Source: Pseudomonas reidholzensis (GTDB lineage Bacteria; Pseudomonadota; Gammaproteobacteria; Pseudomonadales; Pseudomonadaceae). Taken from it: DNA of 64,000 nt. The position numbers and the translations under genes were made by a program. How positions within the stretch are numbered: the stretch's first letter is position 1; the number at the start of each line of letters is the position of its first letter. The notes beneath the pieces are model-generated. The model saw nothing but the letters and a program-made list of their open reading frames with translations, made no database searches and had not been told where the DNA came from. The stretch covers positions 124,001 through 188,000 of the forward strand of contig NZ_UNOZ01000030.1 of assembly GCF_900536025.1 (NCBI RefSeq). The letters are read 5' to 3'. Positions 27,035-35,274 of the stretch are shown here, one piece after another.

Positions 27035-27323
27035 TGCGGTATCCGATTCGTCCGTGATTGCGGCAGTGACTGAACTCAGTGGCGCTCAGTGTGCGCAGTG
27101 GGCGAACGGCTGGGAAATACCGAAAATGTCTTTGTCTGATATGCAGCGCTATCCCCGATGGCTGCGGGACCGGATACCTGGGCGGTGTTCAAACGCTGCC
27201 GTAAACCCCTGATTCAAGTGCGATTAATACTTTGCGACTATCACCGAGGGTCCGAAAAAAATATTTTACGCAAGCCTGCCGCTCGCCAATTCTCGTCGCG
27301 ACTTATTGGAGAGGGGCGGGTCG

Positions 27324-28640
27324 ATGTTGGTTCACACGGATAATGACTACGCAGTCGTAAGGGACGCCGAGGGCGAACTTCGACAGCAGGGCGAGCGACT
27401 GCCTGATCAGACTTTTTACACCGCCAAGTTGCAGGCGGCCTGGGAACGCGCTCGCAACAGCGCCTTCTATGCCGACCTCGGGCCCTTCAGCTTCACTGCA
27501 TTCGAGCAACTGCCAGCCACCCCCAAGGCCAGCCTCAAGGCGCGGCCGCTGGACTTCTGCACGGTCAGCCTCGGCCAGGCCGCCAAGTACTACGCCACCA
27601 CCGGCACCACCGGTGAGCCGACGCCGACACCGCGGCTCAAGCAAGACATCATCTGGAACGCCATCAGCGTTGCCAGCCACTGGCGCTCGGTGTTGCGCCC
27701 TGGCGCGCGGGTGGCCAACCTGATGCCGTCGGACATCGTCCCGGTCGGCGACCTGATCGCCAACGTCTGCGAGTACCTCGACGTCTCGCATGTGCGGTTG
27801 TACCCGTTCACCACCGGCATCACCGACTGGGAGCGGGTGTGCACGACGTTTGCCACCTACCAGCCGACGGTGCTGTTCATCGCCCCGGGGGTGCTGGTAC
27901 AGCTGACCCGTTACCTCAAACAGCGCGAGATGCTCGACGGCTTCGCCCGCTCGGTGCGCTCGATCATGCTGCTCGGTGAGGTCAACACCCAGCCGTTTCG
28001 CCAGCGCCTGGCGCGCTGGTGGCAGTGCGAGGTGTTCGACGCCAGCTATGGCAGCACCGAGACCGGCACCCTGGCTGCGGTCGGCGAAGACCAGTGCATG
28101 CGCCTGGCCACCGCCACCAACTATTTCGAGCTGCTGTTGGCGGACGGTCGCCTGGTGCCGCTGGCCCGCGGCCTGACCGGTCGCCTTGTGGTCACACCGT
28201 TGAACCTGTACGCGCGGCCGCTGCTGCGCCTCGACACCGGCGACAGCGTGACCATCACCAGCGAGTGCAGTCCGGGCCAGGTCAACCCGACCCTGCTGGT
28301 CAACGGCCGTGACCACGACAGCATCGTCGTATCGGGTGTGGGTTTGGAAATCCGTGCCGTCGAGGAGGTGGTGTACGGCAATTGCGACGCCACCGGCTAC
28401 ATGATCGAAGTGGACCGCGACAGCGACACGGCGGCGTTGATCCTGGAGCGCGACGTGGTCTGGGACAACCAGCAGGAGGCCGACCTGCAACTGCGCCTGC
28501 AAGCGCAGTCCGAAGCGCTGATGCGCCTGCGCTGGAGCCGCATCCTGTTCGTCAACAACCTCTCCGCGCTGAACAAGAGCGGGGCCTCGCAGAAAAGCTG
28601 GAAGAAGACCAACCTGCGGTTCGTCGGGGGCCAGCCATGA
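27324..28640 (+). CDS. PaaK-like AMP-dependent acyl ligase (biosynthetic operon)
   Basis: 438 residues. P-loop YYATTGTTGEPTPTPR (about residue 92), SYGSTETGTLAA and LRLDTGDSVTI are the adenylate-forming enzyme cores A3, A5 and A7, closest in style to phenylacetate-CoA ligases. It should activate a carboxylic acid as an acyl-AMP and pass it to CoA or to the carrier protein encoded three genes downstream. Strong GGAG ribosome site. The stop overlaps the next start (ATGA). First gene of an operon ending at 35274; substrate unknown. Confidence 0.82.
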   Translation: MLVHTDNDYAVVRDAEGELRQQGERLPDQTFYTAKLQAAWERARNSAFYADLGPFSFTAFEQLPATPKASLKARPLDFCTVSLGQAAKYYATTGTTGEPTPTPRLKQDIIWNAISVASHWRSVLRPGARVANLMPSDIVPVGDLIANVCEYLDVSHVRLYPFTTGITDWERVCTTFATYQPTVLFIAPGVLVQLTRYLKQREMLDGFARSVRSIMLLGEVNTQPFRQRLARWWQCEVFDASYGSTETGTLAAVGEDQCMRLATATNYFELLLADGRLVPLARGLTGRLVVTPLNLYARPLLRLDTGDSVTITSECSPGQVNPTLLVNGRDHDSIVVSGVGLEIRAVEEVVYGNCDATGYMIEVDRDSDTAALILERDVVWDNQQEADLQLRLQAQSEALMRLRWSRILFVNNLSALNKSGASQKSWKKTNLRFVGGQP

Positions 28641-30367
28641 GCCCGCGGCCACCGCAGCAAGCCCGCTTCCCGCAGGGTCGGGGCCTGGGCAATCACCAGC
28701 CAGACCTCTGGTGCACCTATGCGGCGATCCGCAGCCTGGCCTGGGTCGAGCGCCTGGCCAGCGCCGATGGCGTGCAACTGCAAGGCTACATCCAGTCGCG
28801 GCGCAACCGCGATGGCGGCTATGCCTGGAGCAAGGGCATGCCCTCCGATGCCTGGGCGACCTTCTATTGCACCGAAACCCTGAAGGACCTTGGCGCGCCG
28901 GTCGACCGCCGCGAAGCCACCGCCGAGTGGATTCACACACTGTTCGACGGTGCTGCCTACGCCATGTGCCCGGGGCAGACCGCCGACGCCTGGGCGACCC
29001 ACTACGCGCTGCGCACCCTGATCGAGGTCTGCCAGGGCCAAGTGCAGGACCCCGAGGCCCTGTACGCCTGGCTCGAAGGCCTGCAATGCGCCAACGGCGG
29101 CCTGAGCTGGTCGGCCGACTTCGCCAGGCGCGACCTGGCCGACACCCGCGCCTGCTTCTATGGCGTGATGGCGGCGCGCGCGCTTGAGCGCGCCGGCAGG
29201 CCTGTGCCGAACTGGGACCGGCCGCGGCTGATCGGCTGGTTGCAGGCGCAACAGCTGGAGCAGGGCGGCTTTCGTTTCAGTGAAAGCGCCGACTCGCCAT
29301 GCCTGTGGGCGACCTACCGGGCGACCGCCAGCCTGGCCGAGCTCGGCGCGCAGCCCGCAGACCGGCAGCGCTGCGTGCACTGGATCGAAGGCCTGCGTGG
29401 CCCAACGGGCGGTTTCGTGCGCTGGGACGGTTATGACGGTGAGGATGTCTGGGCCGTGTTCTGCGCCGTCGGCTCGCTCAAGGCACTGACGGCGCCGGTC
29501 GAGCAGTTGGCCGACGCCGTCGCGGCGTTCATCGCCCGTCTGGCGATGCCGCAGGGGGGCTACAGCTACCGTGAAGCCGCCGATGCGGCGGATGTCCTCA
29601 GCACCGCCTCAGGCGTGCTCGGCAATACCCTGACGGGCGCTGAGCGCGACGCCGCGGTGCGCTGGATCGAAGGCTGCCAGATGCCCAACGAAGCGGGGAT
29701 CATGTACATGCCGGGGCGCGGCGCCGAAGTGCGCTGTACCGCCTGGGGCCTGGCGGCCGGGGCATTTGCCGATGCGCCACGGGCACGGCAGGCGATCGGC
29801 CACTGGCTGGCCTCGTTGCAGAACCCCGACGGCGGGTTCGGCTTCTGGGAAGGGCGTGGCTCGGACCTGGTTTCCACTGCCTCGGCCGTGGCGATCCTCG
29901 AGCATCTGGGCGACAGCGCCGGGGTGGCGCTGGACAGCCTGCAAGGCTTTGTCGCCAGTTGCCGCCGTGACGACGGCTACGCCGCCTACCCACGCGGCCA
30001 GGCGTCGCTGCGATCGGGCCTGCAGGCCCTGGCTTGCCTGGCCTACCTGGGCCATGAGGTGAAAACGCACGCTTCACGGCTGCTGGCCGCACACAAAGTG
30101 CGCCAAGGCGGTTTTGCCAATCAGGGCCAACGCATCCCCGACCTGCTCAGTACCTATCAGGCGGTCGCCTTGTCGCGCTCGCTCGACCTGCCCGTGGAGA
30201 CCGCGCACCTGCGCTTCTTCCTCGACAAGGTGGGCACAGGGCAGGGCTTTGCCTGGTCGCCGCTGTACCTGGAAGGCCAGGACGCCATGTCGGCGTGCCT
30301 CGGTCGGCTGCTGCTGGCCTGGGTCGATGACCCCCGCGCGCCACTGCCCAACCTCTACCTGTCGTAA
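28637..30367 (+). CDS. Prenyltransferase/squalene-oxidase-repeat (alpha/alpha toroid) protein
   Basis: 576 residues made almost wholly of about 11-12 repeats of ~48 residues with the pattern [SA]DxWATxxAxxxLxxLG preceded by QNPDGGFGFW-type turns (for example near residues 70, 115 and 395-424). This is the toroid fold of protein prenyltransferase beta subunits and squalene/terpene cyclases. The class II cyclase DxDD motif and the class I DDxxD motif are absent, and a clean Zn site (DxC...H) is not seen; GAEVRC is the nearest match. Soluble, no signal peptide. Function unknown; translationally coupled to the ligase before it. Confidence 0.75.
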   Translation: MSPRPPQQARFPQGRGLGNHQPDLWCTYAAIRSLAWVERLASADGVQLQGYIQSRRNRDGGYAWSKGMPSDAWATFYCTETLKDLGAPVDRREATAEWIHTLFDGAAYAMCPGQTADAWATHYALRTLIEVCQGQVQDPEALYAWLEGLQCANGGLSWSADFARRDLADTRACFYGVMAARALERAGRPVPNWDRPRLIGWLQAQQLEQGGFRFSESADSPCLWATYRATASLAELGAQPADRQRCVHWIEGLRGPTGGFVRWDGYDGEDVWAVFCAVGSLKALTAPVEQLADAVAAFIARLAMPQGGYSYREAADAADVLSTASGVLGNTLTGAERDAAVRWIEGCQMPNEAGIMYMPGRGAEVRCTAWGLAAGAFADAPRARQAIGHWLASLQNPDGGFGFWEGRGSDLVSTASAVAILEHLGDSAGVALDSLQGFVASCRRDDGYAAYPRGQASLRSGLQALACLAYLGHEVKTHASRLLAAHKVRQGGFANQGQRIPDLLSTYQAVALSRSLDLPVETAHLRFFLDKVGTGQGFAWSPLYLEGQDAMSACLGRLLLAWVDDPRAPLPNLYLS

Positions 30368-30377
30368 GGATCGCTCC

Positions 30378-30785
30378 ATGCCAACCATCACCGTCGCCTG
30401 CGCGCCGCTGGCGCTCATCGAGCGCAAGCGCATCGCCCTGGGTTTTACCCGCGTGCTCAAAGGCCTGGGCGCCGACCCGGTGCACTGCATGGTGTTTTTC
30501 GCGCCGTTGCCGCTGGACTGCGTGTTCAGTGCCGGCATGCCCTTGCCGAGCATCGACCGCAATGGCCAACCGGCGCAATTCCACGTGCGCATCACCCTCT
30601 CCGAAGCGCGCGACAGGCTCGCGCAACAGGCCCTCGCCGACGGTTTGTACAACGGCCTGCGCGGCAGCTACAGCGAGGCATTCATCTATCTGCAATTCGA
30701 CCCGATCGCGCCTGAACAGGTGTTCTACAGCGCGGGCGCGGCACTCATCAACGCAGGCTCTCTACAAGGAAGCACAGGCTCGTGA
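30378..30785 (+). CDS. Tautomerase-superfamily protein with N-terminal proline
   Basis: 135 residues beginning MPTITV; removal of Met would expose Pro-1, the general base of the 4-oxalocrotonate tautomerase/MIF superfamily. The double-length size fits a protein of two fused beta-alpha-beta halves. It probably isomerises an enol/keto or unsaturated intermediate, or acts in a related hydrolysis or decarboxylation. It lies 10 bp after the toroid gene and its stop overlaps the ACP start (GTGA). Family assignment rests on the Pro-1 start and general pattern. Confidence 0.6.
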   Translation: MPTITVACAPLALIERKRIALGFTRVLKGLGADPVHCMVFFAPLPLDCVFSAGMPLPSIDRNGQPAQFHVRITLSEARDRLAQQALADGLYNGLRGSYSEAFIYLQFDPIAPEQVFYSAGAALINAGSLQGSTGS

Positions 30786-31066
30786 ACACCCTTACCATTG
30801 AACAACGCATCCGCCAGACCCTCGAGCAACTGCTCGGTGCGGACGTCACCACGATCGACCGTCACGCGAGTTTCCGTGACTTTATCGGCGAGCGCTTCGA
30901 CAGCCTGATGGCGGTCGAGGTGATCACGGCTATCGAAGGCTGCTTCGCCATCGAAGTGGACTACCTCAGCGACGACGTGCGCTTCTGGTTCGAAACCCTG
31001 GACAAGATGGAGCGCTTCGTCGCCCAGAAAGTCGAGGATCAACAGACTCTGCAGGCCAACGCGTGA
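30782..31066 (+). CDS. Acyl carrier protein
   Basis: 94 residues from GTG 30782. The phosphopantetheine attachment serine is in GERFDSLMAVEV, with Asp before Ser as in ACP/PCP domains. Helical, acidic. A free-standing carrier implies that a substrate is loaded by one of the two adenylating enzymes in this operon and then processed while tethered. Overlaps both neighbours by 4 bp. Confidence 0.88.
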   Translation: MNTLTIEQRIRQTLEQLLGADVTTIDRHASFRDFIGERFDSLMAVEVITAIEGCFAIEVDYLSDDVRFWFETLDKMERFVAQKVEDQQTLQANA

Positions 31067-32055
31067 GCGACGCGCGGCTGTTCCACACCTCAGGCTCGAC
31101 CGGCGCCCCGCGCCAGTGGCTGCGCAGCCGTGAGCAGCTGGAGCGCGAGGCGCGGCTGATCTACCAGCGCTGGGCGCCGCAGGTCGGTGAGATCATCGCC
31201 TTTGCCCCGGCCAGCCACAGCTACGGGCAGATCCTCGGCGAAACCGCCGCGCGGGTACTGGGCGTGCCCGTGCAGTTCTGCTCGCTGGAACACCAGCAGC
31301 TGCCACAGCTGGACGGCCAGGGCCATTGCGTGATCCTCGCCATCGCCAGCACCTGGCGGTTGCTGCCGGCCGTGCTGGCGCGCCTGGCCGGGCGCCCGGT
31401 CGTGGTGCTGCACAGCGCGTCGCTGCTGCCGCCCGACGCACTGGCCACGGTGCACGTCCACGCCGGGCCGCAGGTGCGCTTCATCGAACTGCTCGGCGCC
31501 ACGGAAACCGGCGCCATGGCGTTTCGTGAACTGGACGCGGCAAGCGACGCCGAGCAGCCCTGGACCCTGCTCGAGGATGTCGAGTTGCTGACGCCGCTTG
31601 GCCAGCCGGCGCAGCTGGAAGTCGCCAGCTCGCGCATCGCCATCGAGCACGGGCAGCGCCGCGCCGCGCCCAGCCACCGCTGCGACGACCTGGTCGAGCC
31701 CTTGGACGCACGCCGCTTCCGCTGGCTGGGCCGGGCCAGCAGCCTGATCAAGGTCAACGGCGTGCGCCTCGACCTGGCCAGGCTGGCCAGCGCGCTGGGC
31801 GCCCACCTTGGCTGCCCGTCGCTGGCCTGTGTGCCGGTGGGCGACGCCCTGCGCGCCGAGGCCTACCACGTGCTGTTCAGTTCCACCGGGTTGACCGAGC
31901 GCGAGGTGCTGGCCGGGTTCAGCGCCTTGCCGCCCGGCACCCCCCGGCCGGTCGCGGTACGCCGCGTCGACCAGCTTCCCCTGTCTGCCACTGGCAAGCC
32001 GCAACCCTGGGCGGCTTCACTCACTGTCAAGGAATACACCGATGTCCCCTGCTAG
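31063..32055 (+). CDS. N-terminally truncated AMP-binding (adenylating) protein
   Basis: 330 residues from GTG 31063. The A3 P-loop FHTSGSTGAPRQW begins at residue 7, so the ~150-residue N-terminal part of normal adenylation proteins is missing. A5 (LLGATETGAMA), A7 (CDDLVEP), A8 (GRASSLIKVNGVRLDL) and an A10-like SATGKPQPW are present. Similar short ligases occur in aryl-polyene-type clusters. Its start overlaps the ACP stop, making it the likely ACP-loading enzyme. The truncation is built into the gene: the frame has no upstream homologous remnant because the ACP occupies it. Confidence 0.72.
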   Translation: MSDARLFHTSGSTGAPRQWLRSREQLEREARLIYQRWAPQVGEIIAFAPASHSYGQILGETAARVLGVPVQFCSLEHQQLPQLDGQGHCVILAIASTWRLLPAVLARLAGRPVVVLHSASLLPPDALATVHVHAGPQVRFIELLGATETGAMAFRELDAASDAEQPWTLLEDVELLTPLGQPAQLEVASSRIAIEHGQRRAAPSHRCDDLVEPLDARRFRWLGRASSLIKVNGVRLDLARLASALGAHLGCPSLACVPVGDALRAEAYHVLFSSTGLTEREVLAGFSALPPGTPRPVAVRRVDQLPLSATGKPQPWAASLTVKEYTDVPC

Positions 32056-33427
32056 CACCCAAGATGCCATCAACCGCTACCTCGCCACCTGCGGCGCCGA
32101 GCCGTCCTGCGGGCAGGCCCAGCCCGATTACCTGGCGCTGAGCCTGCGTGAACGGCATGCGCGCCTCGAAGCCAACCCAGCCCTGGCCGCCGAATGGGCC
32201 GCGCAATACGCGCAATGGCACGAGCACGCCGACCAGCACTACCGCTGCCTGGTCAGCACCCGGCCCGTGCAGGCGCCGTGGTACCGCCTGGGCGTCAAGG
32301 ACACGGTCGACGTCGCCGGCCTGCCGACCCGGCTGGGCCTGCGCAGCTACCGCCACTATCCGGCGCGCAGCGCCGAGGCGCTGACCTGGCTCGACCCGCG
32401 TGTCGGGCTGACCTGCAAGGTCACCACCACCGAGCTGAACATCGCCTTTGGCGGTGGCTGCCGCAACCCGCGCTTCCCAAGCATCGATGCGTCCGGCTCG
32501 AGCACCGGTTCCGCGGTGTCGGTCGCGGCGGGGCTGTGTGATATCTCGCTGGGCACCGATGTGCTCGGCTCGGTGCGCTGGCCGGCGTCGCATTGCGGCA
32601 TGGTCGGCCTGCGCATGACCCACAAGGCCGAGAGCCTGGCCGGGGTGTTCCCGCTGTCGCCGCGCATGGACGCCCTGGGTTGGGTGGCGCGCAGCGCCGA
32701 CGACCTCGAGTTCATGTTGCCGCTGCTGGGCATCGAAGGCTTGCTCGGTGAGCAACAGCCGCTCAAGCAACACTACCGGGTCGGTTTTCTGGCGCATGTG
32801 CATGAGCCGGGCCTGACCAGTGCGCAGATGCTCGGCATGCTCGGCCAGGTGCGCGACGCCATGACCGAACTGGGCATGGCCCAGGCCGAGGTCGAGATGC
32901 CTGAACTGTGGGCCAGCCGCGGCGACGCCTGGCAACTGTGCGCCCGTGATGCCTGGCTGGCATCGGCCGCCTGGCAGCAGGCGTTCGACTGCGAGCTGCA
33001 CTGGTCGACGCGCAGTGCGCTGGAGGTCGGAGCGGGCGTGAGTGACAGCGAGTACCAGCGCATTCAGCAGCGCATGGACCAGGTCCGCGCCGGCATCGAT
33101 GGCTGGTTCGACGCAGCACAGGTCGACTTCGTGGTGTTCCCCATGGACCCCAACCGGCCGTTCGACCGGCGCAATCCGCAACCCGGTGACTCGACCATCC
33201 CGTCGCCGGCCGACAGCGACTACGCGCAGAAGATCAGCTTTACCCCGCTGGCCAGCTTCAGCGGGTTGCCGGCGATCACCGTGCCGATCACCCAGAGTAC
33301 CGATGGCAAGGCCGCGCTGGCGGTGCAGATCATGGGCCGGCGCGACAGCGAGCGGCAGTTGCTGGACATCGCCAAGCGCCTGCAGGCGCGCGTTGGCCAG
33401 GTACCAGCCGATCACCAGGGCGAGTAG
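32042..33427 (+). CDS. Amidase-signature-family enzyme (GatA-like)
   Basis: 461 residues. The Ser-cisSer-Lys triad can be placed: Lys86 (GVKDTVD), cis-Ser153 (SGSSTGSA) and Ser177 (GTDVLGSVRWPA). The usual GTDxGGSIR oxyanion loop has Leu in place of the first Gly. The family hydrolyses or transfers amides. In this operon it could release an amide product, move an amide nitrogen or cleave a protecting group. Overlaps the preceding gene by 14 bp and is 11 bp from the asparagine synthetase gene. Confidence 0.85.
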   Translation: MSPASTQDAINRYLATCGAEPSCGQAQPDYLALSLRERHARLEANPALAAEWAAQYAQWHEHADQHYRCLVSTRPVQAPWYRLGVKDTVDVAGLPTRLGLRSYRHYPARSAEALTWLDPRVGLTCKVTTTELNIAFGGGCRNPRFPSIDASGSSTGSAVSVAAGLCDISLGTDVLGSVRWPASHCGMVGLRMTHKAESLAGVFPLSPRMDALGWVARSADDLEFMLPLLGIEGLLGEQQPLKQHYRVGFLAHVHEPGLTSAQMLGMLGQVRDAMTELGMAQAEVEMPELWASRGDAWQLCARDAWLASAAWQQAFDCELHWSTRSALEVGAGVSDSEYQRIQQRMDQVRAGIDGWFDAAQVDFVVFPMDPNRPFDRRNPQPGDSTIPSPADSDYAQKISFTPLASFSGLPAITVPITQSTDGKAALAVQIMGRRDSERQLLDIAKRLQARVGQVPADHQGE

Positions 33428-33438
33428 GAGCAGCGAGC

Positions 33439-35274
33439 ATGTGTGGAATTACCGGTTGGGTGGACTTCACCCGCGACCTCTTGCAAGACCCCAACGCCCT
33501 CGGCGCCATGACTGCGACCCTGGCCCTGCGCGGGCCGGATGCCAGCGGTAGCTGGCGCCATCGGCACGCGTTGCTCGGCCACCGCCGGCTGGCGATCATC
33601 GACCTGGCCGGCGGCGTGCAGCCGATGACCTACCAGTTTGCCAACGGCGAGCAGGTGGCCCTGGTGTACACCGGCGAGGTCTACAACCACGACGCCTTGC
33701 GCGAGCGCCTGCGCCTGGCGGGCCATCAGTTCCAGACCCGCAGTGATACCGAGGTGGTGCTGCACGCCTACCTGGAGTGGGGCGAGGACTGCTGCGAATA
33801 CCTCTCGGGGATGTTCGCCTTCGCCGTGTTCGACAGCCGCGACGGGCACTTCCTGCTGGTTCGCGACCGCCTTGGGGTCAAGCCGCTGTATTACGCCCGG
33901 CAGGGCCAGGGGCTGCTGTTCGGCTCGGAGATCAAGGCGATCCTGGCGCACCCGGAGTTTACCGCGGCACTCGACGTGGTCGGCCTGGTGGACGGCCTGA
34001 GCCTGTCCCGGGCCACCGCGCGCACGCCGTTCAGGGGCATCAGCGAGCTGCCGCCGGGGCATCGGTTGTCGTGGCGGCCACAGGGCCAGGTCAAGCTCAG
34101 CCGCTACTGGCAGCTGCGTCGGCGCGCGCACGAGGACGACACGGCCAGCACCGTGCAGCGGACTCGCGAGCTGCTCGGCAAGGCGTTGGGCGAGCAGTTG
34201 TACGCCGACGTGCCGGTCTGTTCGCTGCTGTCCGGCGGGCTCGACTCGACCATCCTCACCGCCATGGCCCAGCGCAAGCTGCGGGCGGAGCAGGGCGGCA
34301 CGGTCAATTCGTTCTCGGTGGACTTCGTCGGCCAGGCCGAGCAGTTCCAGGGCGATGCGTTCCGCCCCGAGCGCGACGAGCCTTACGCCCTGGCCGCGGC
34401 CGAGCACATTGGCAGCCAGCACCAGACCATCCTCATCGACAACCGCGAGCTGATCGCCGACCCGGCCCGCGAGGCGGTGTACCGGGCCAACGACTCGGCG
34501 GCCACCTTCGGCGATGTCGACACCTCGCTGTACCTGCTGTTCAAGGCCATCCGTGGGCACTCGACGGTGGCCATCTCGGGCGAAGCGGCCGACGAGGTGT
34601 TCGGCGGCTATGCGTGGTTCCGTGACCCGCAGGCGATCGCCGCGCCGCGCATGCCGTGGTTGTCGCGCATGCAACTGCTGCAGCCCGAGCTGATCAACCC
34701 CGACTTCAACCGCCAGTGCGACTTCGCGGCCTACCAGGACAGCGCCTACCACCAGGCCCTGGACCGCGTCGAGCACCTGCCCGGCGACAGCCCGCAAGAG
34801 CGGCGCATGCGTGAGTTCAGCCACCTGCACCTGCAGCACTGGCTGCCGATCCTGCTCGACCGCAAGGACCGCCTGAGCATGGCCGCCAGCCTCGAGGTAC
34901 GGGTGCCCTACACCGACCATGAACTGGTGGAGTACGTGCACAACGTGCCGTGGGCGATCAAGGGCAAGGATGGCCAGGAGAAGTGGCTGCTCAAGCAGGC
35001 CTGCGCCGACCTGCTGCCGGCCTCGGTGCTGGAGCGCAGGAAGAGCCCGTACCCGACCTCGGCCAACCTGGCCTACGAGCGCTTCCTGCGGGCGCGTGCC
35101 CAGCAACTCCTGGGCACGCCGGACAGCCCGGTGTTCGCGGTCATCGAGCGCGGCCGCCTGGCCGCGCAACTGAACCAGCCAGAGGGGTACTTCAACTCGC
35201 AGCTGCGCCGCAACAACCTGGAGACCGCCCTGGCCCTGGACGCCTGGCTGCGGCTGTACGGGCTAGCGGTGTAG
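33439..35274 (+). CDS. Asparagine-synthetase (AsnB)-type glutamine amidotransferase
   Basis: 611 residues. Begins MCGITGW, so Cys2 is the class II glutaminase nucleophile; the C-terminal ATP-pyrophosphatase domain has SLLSGGLDST near residue 259. Normal AsnB makes asparagine, but cluster-borne copies amidate carboxylates of natural products (for example malonamoyl starters in oxytetracycline and glutarimide pathways). Last gene of the operon. Whether it acts on the ACP-bound acid is inference. Confidence 0.9.
   Translation: MCGITGWVDFTRDLLQDPNALGAMTATLALRGPDASGSWRHRHALLGHRRLAIIDLAGGVQPMTYQFANGEQVALVYTGEVYNHDALRERLRLAGHQFQTRSDTEVVLHAYLEWGEDCCEYLSGMFAFAVFDSRDGHFLLVRDRLGVKPLYYARQGQGLLFGSEIKAILAHPEFTAALDVVGLVDGLSLSRATARTPFRGISELPPGHRLSWRPQGQVKLSRYWQLRRRAHEDDTASTVQRTRELLGKALGEQLYADVPVCSLLSGGLDSTILTAMAQRKLRAEQGGTVNSFSVDFVGQAEQFQGDAFRPERDEPYALAAAEHIGSQHQTILIDNRELIADPAREAVYRANDSAATFGDVDTSLYLLFKAIRGHSTVAISGEAADEVFGGYAWFRDPQAIAAPRMPWLSRMQLLQPELINPDFNRQCDFAAYQDSAYHQALDRVEHLPGDSPQERRMREFSHLHLQHWLPILLDRKDRLSMAASLEVRVPYTDHELVEYVHNVPWAIKGKDGQEKWLLKQACADLLPASVLERRKSPYPTSANLAYERFLRARAQQLLGTPDSPVFAVIERGRLAAQLNQPEGYFNSQLRRNNLETALALDAWLRLYGLAV

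Noticed and set aside
27303..28940. 545-codon frame antisense to the PaaK-like ligase
   Set aside because: Low-complexity shadow translation; the ligase motifs are on the plus strand.
33412..35169. 585-codon frame antisense to the AsnB-type gene
   Set aside because: Shadow of a strongly supported coding frame.
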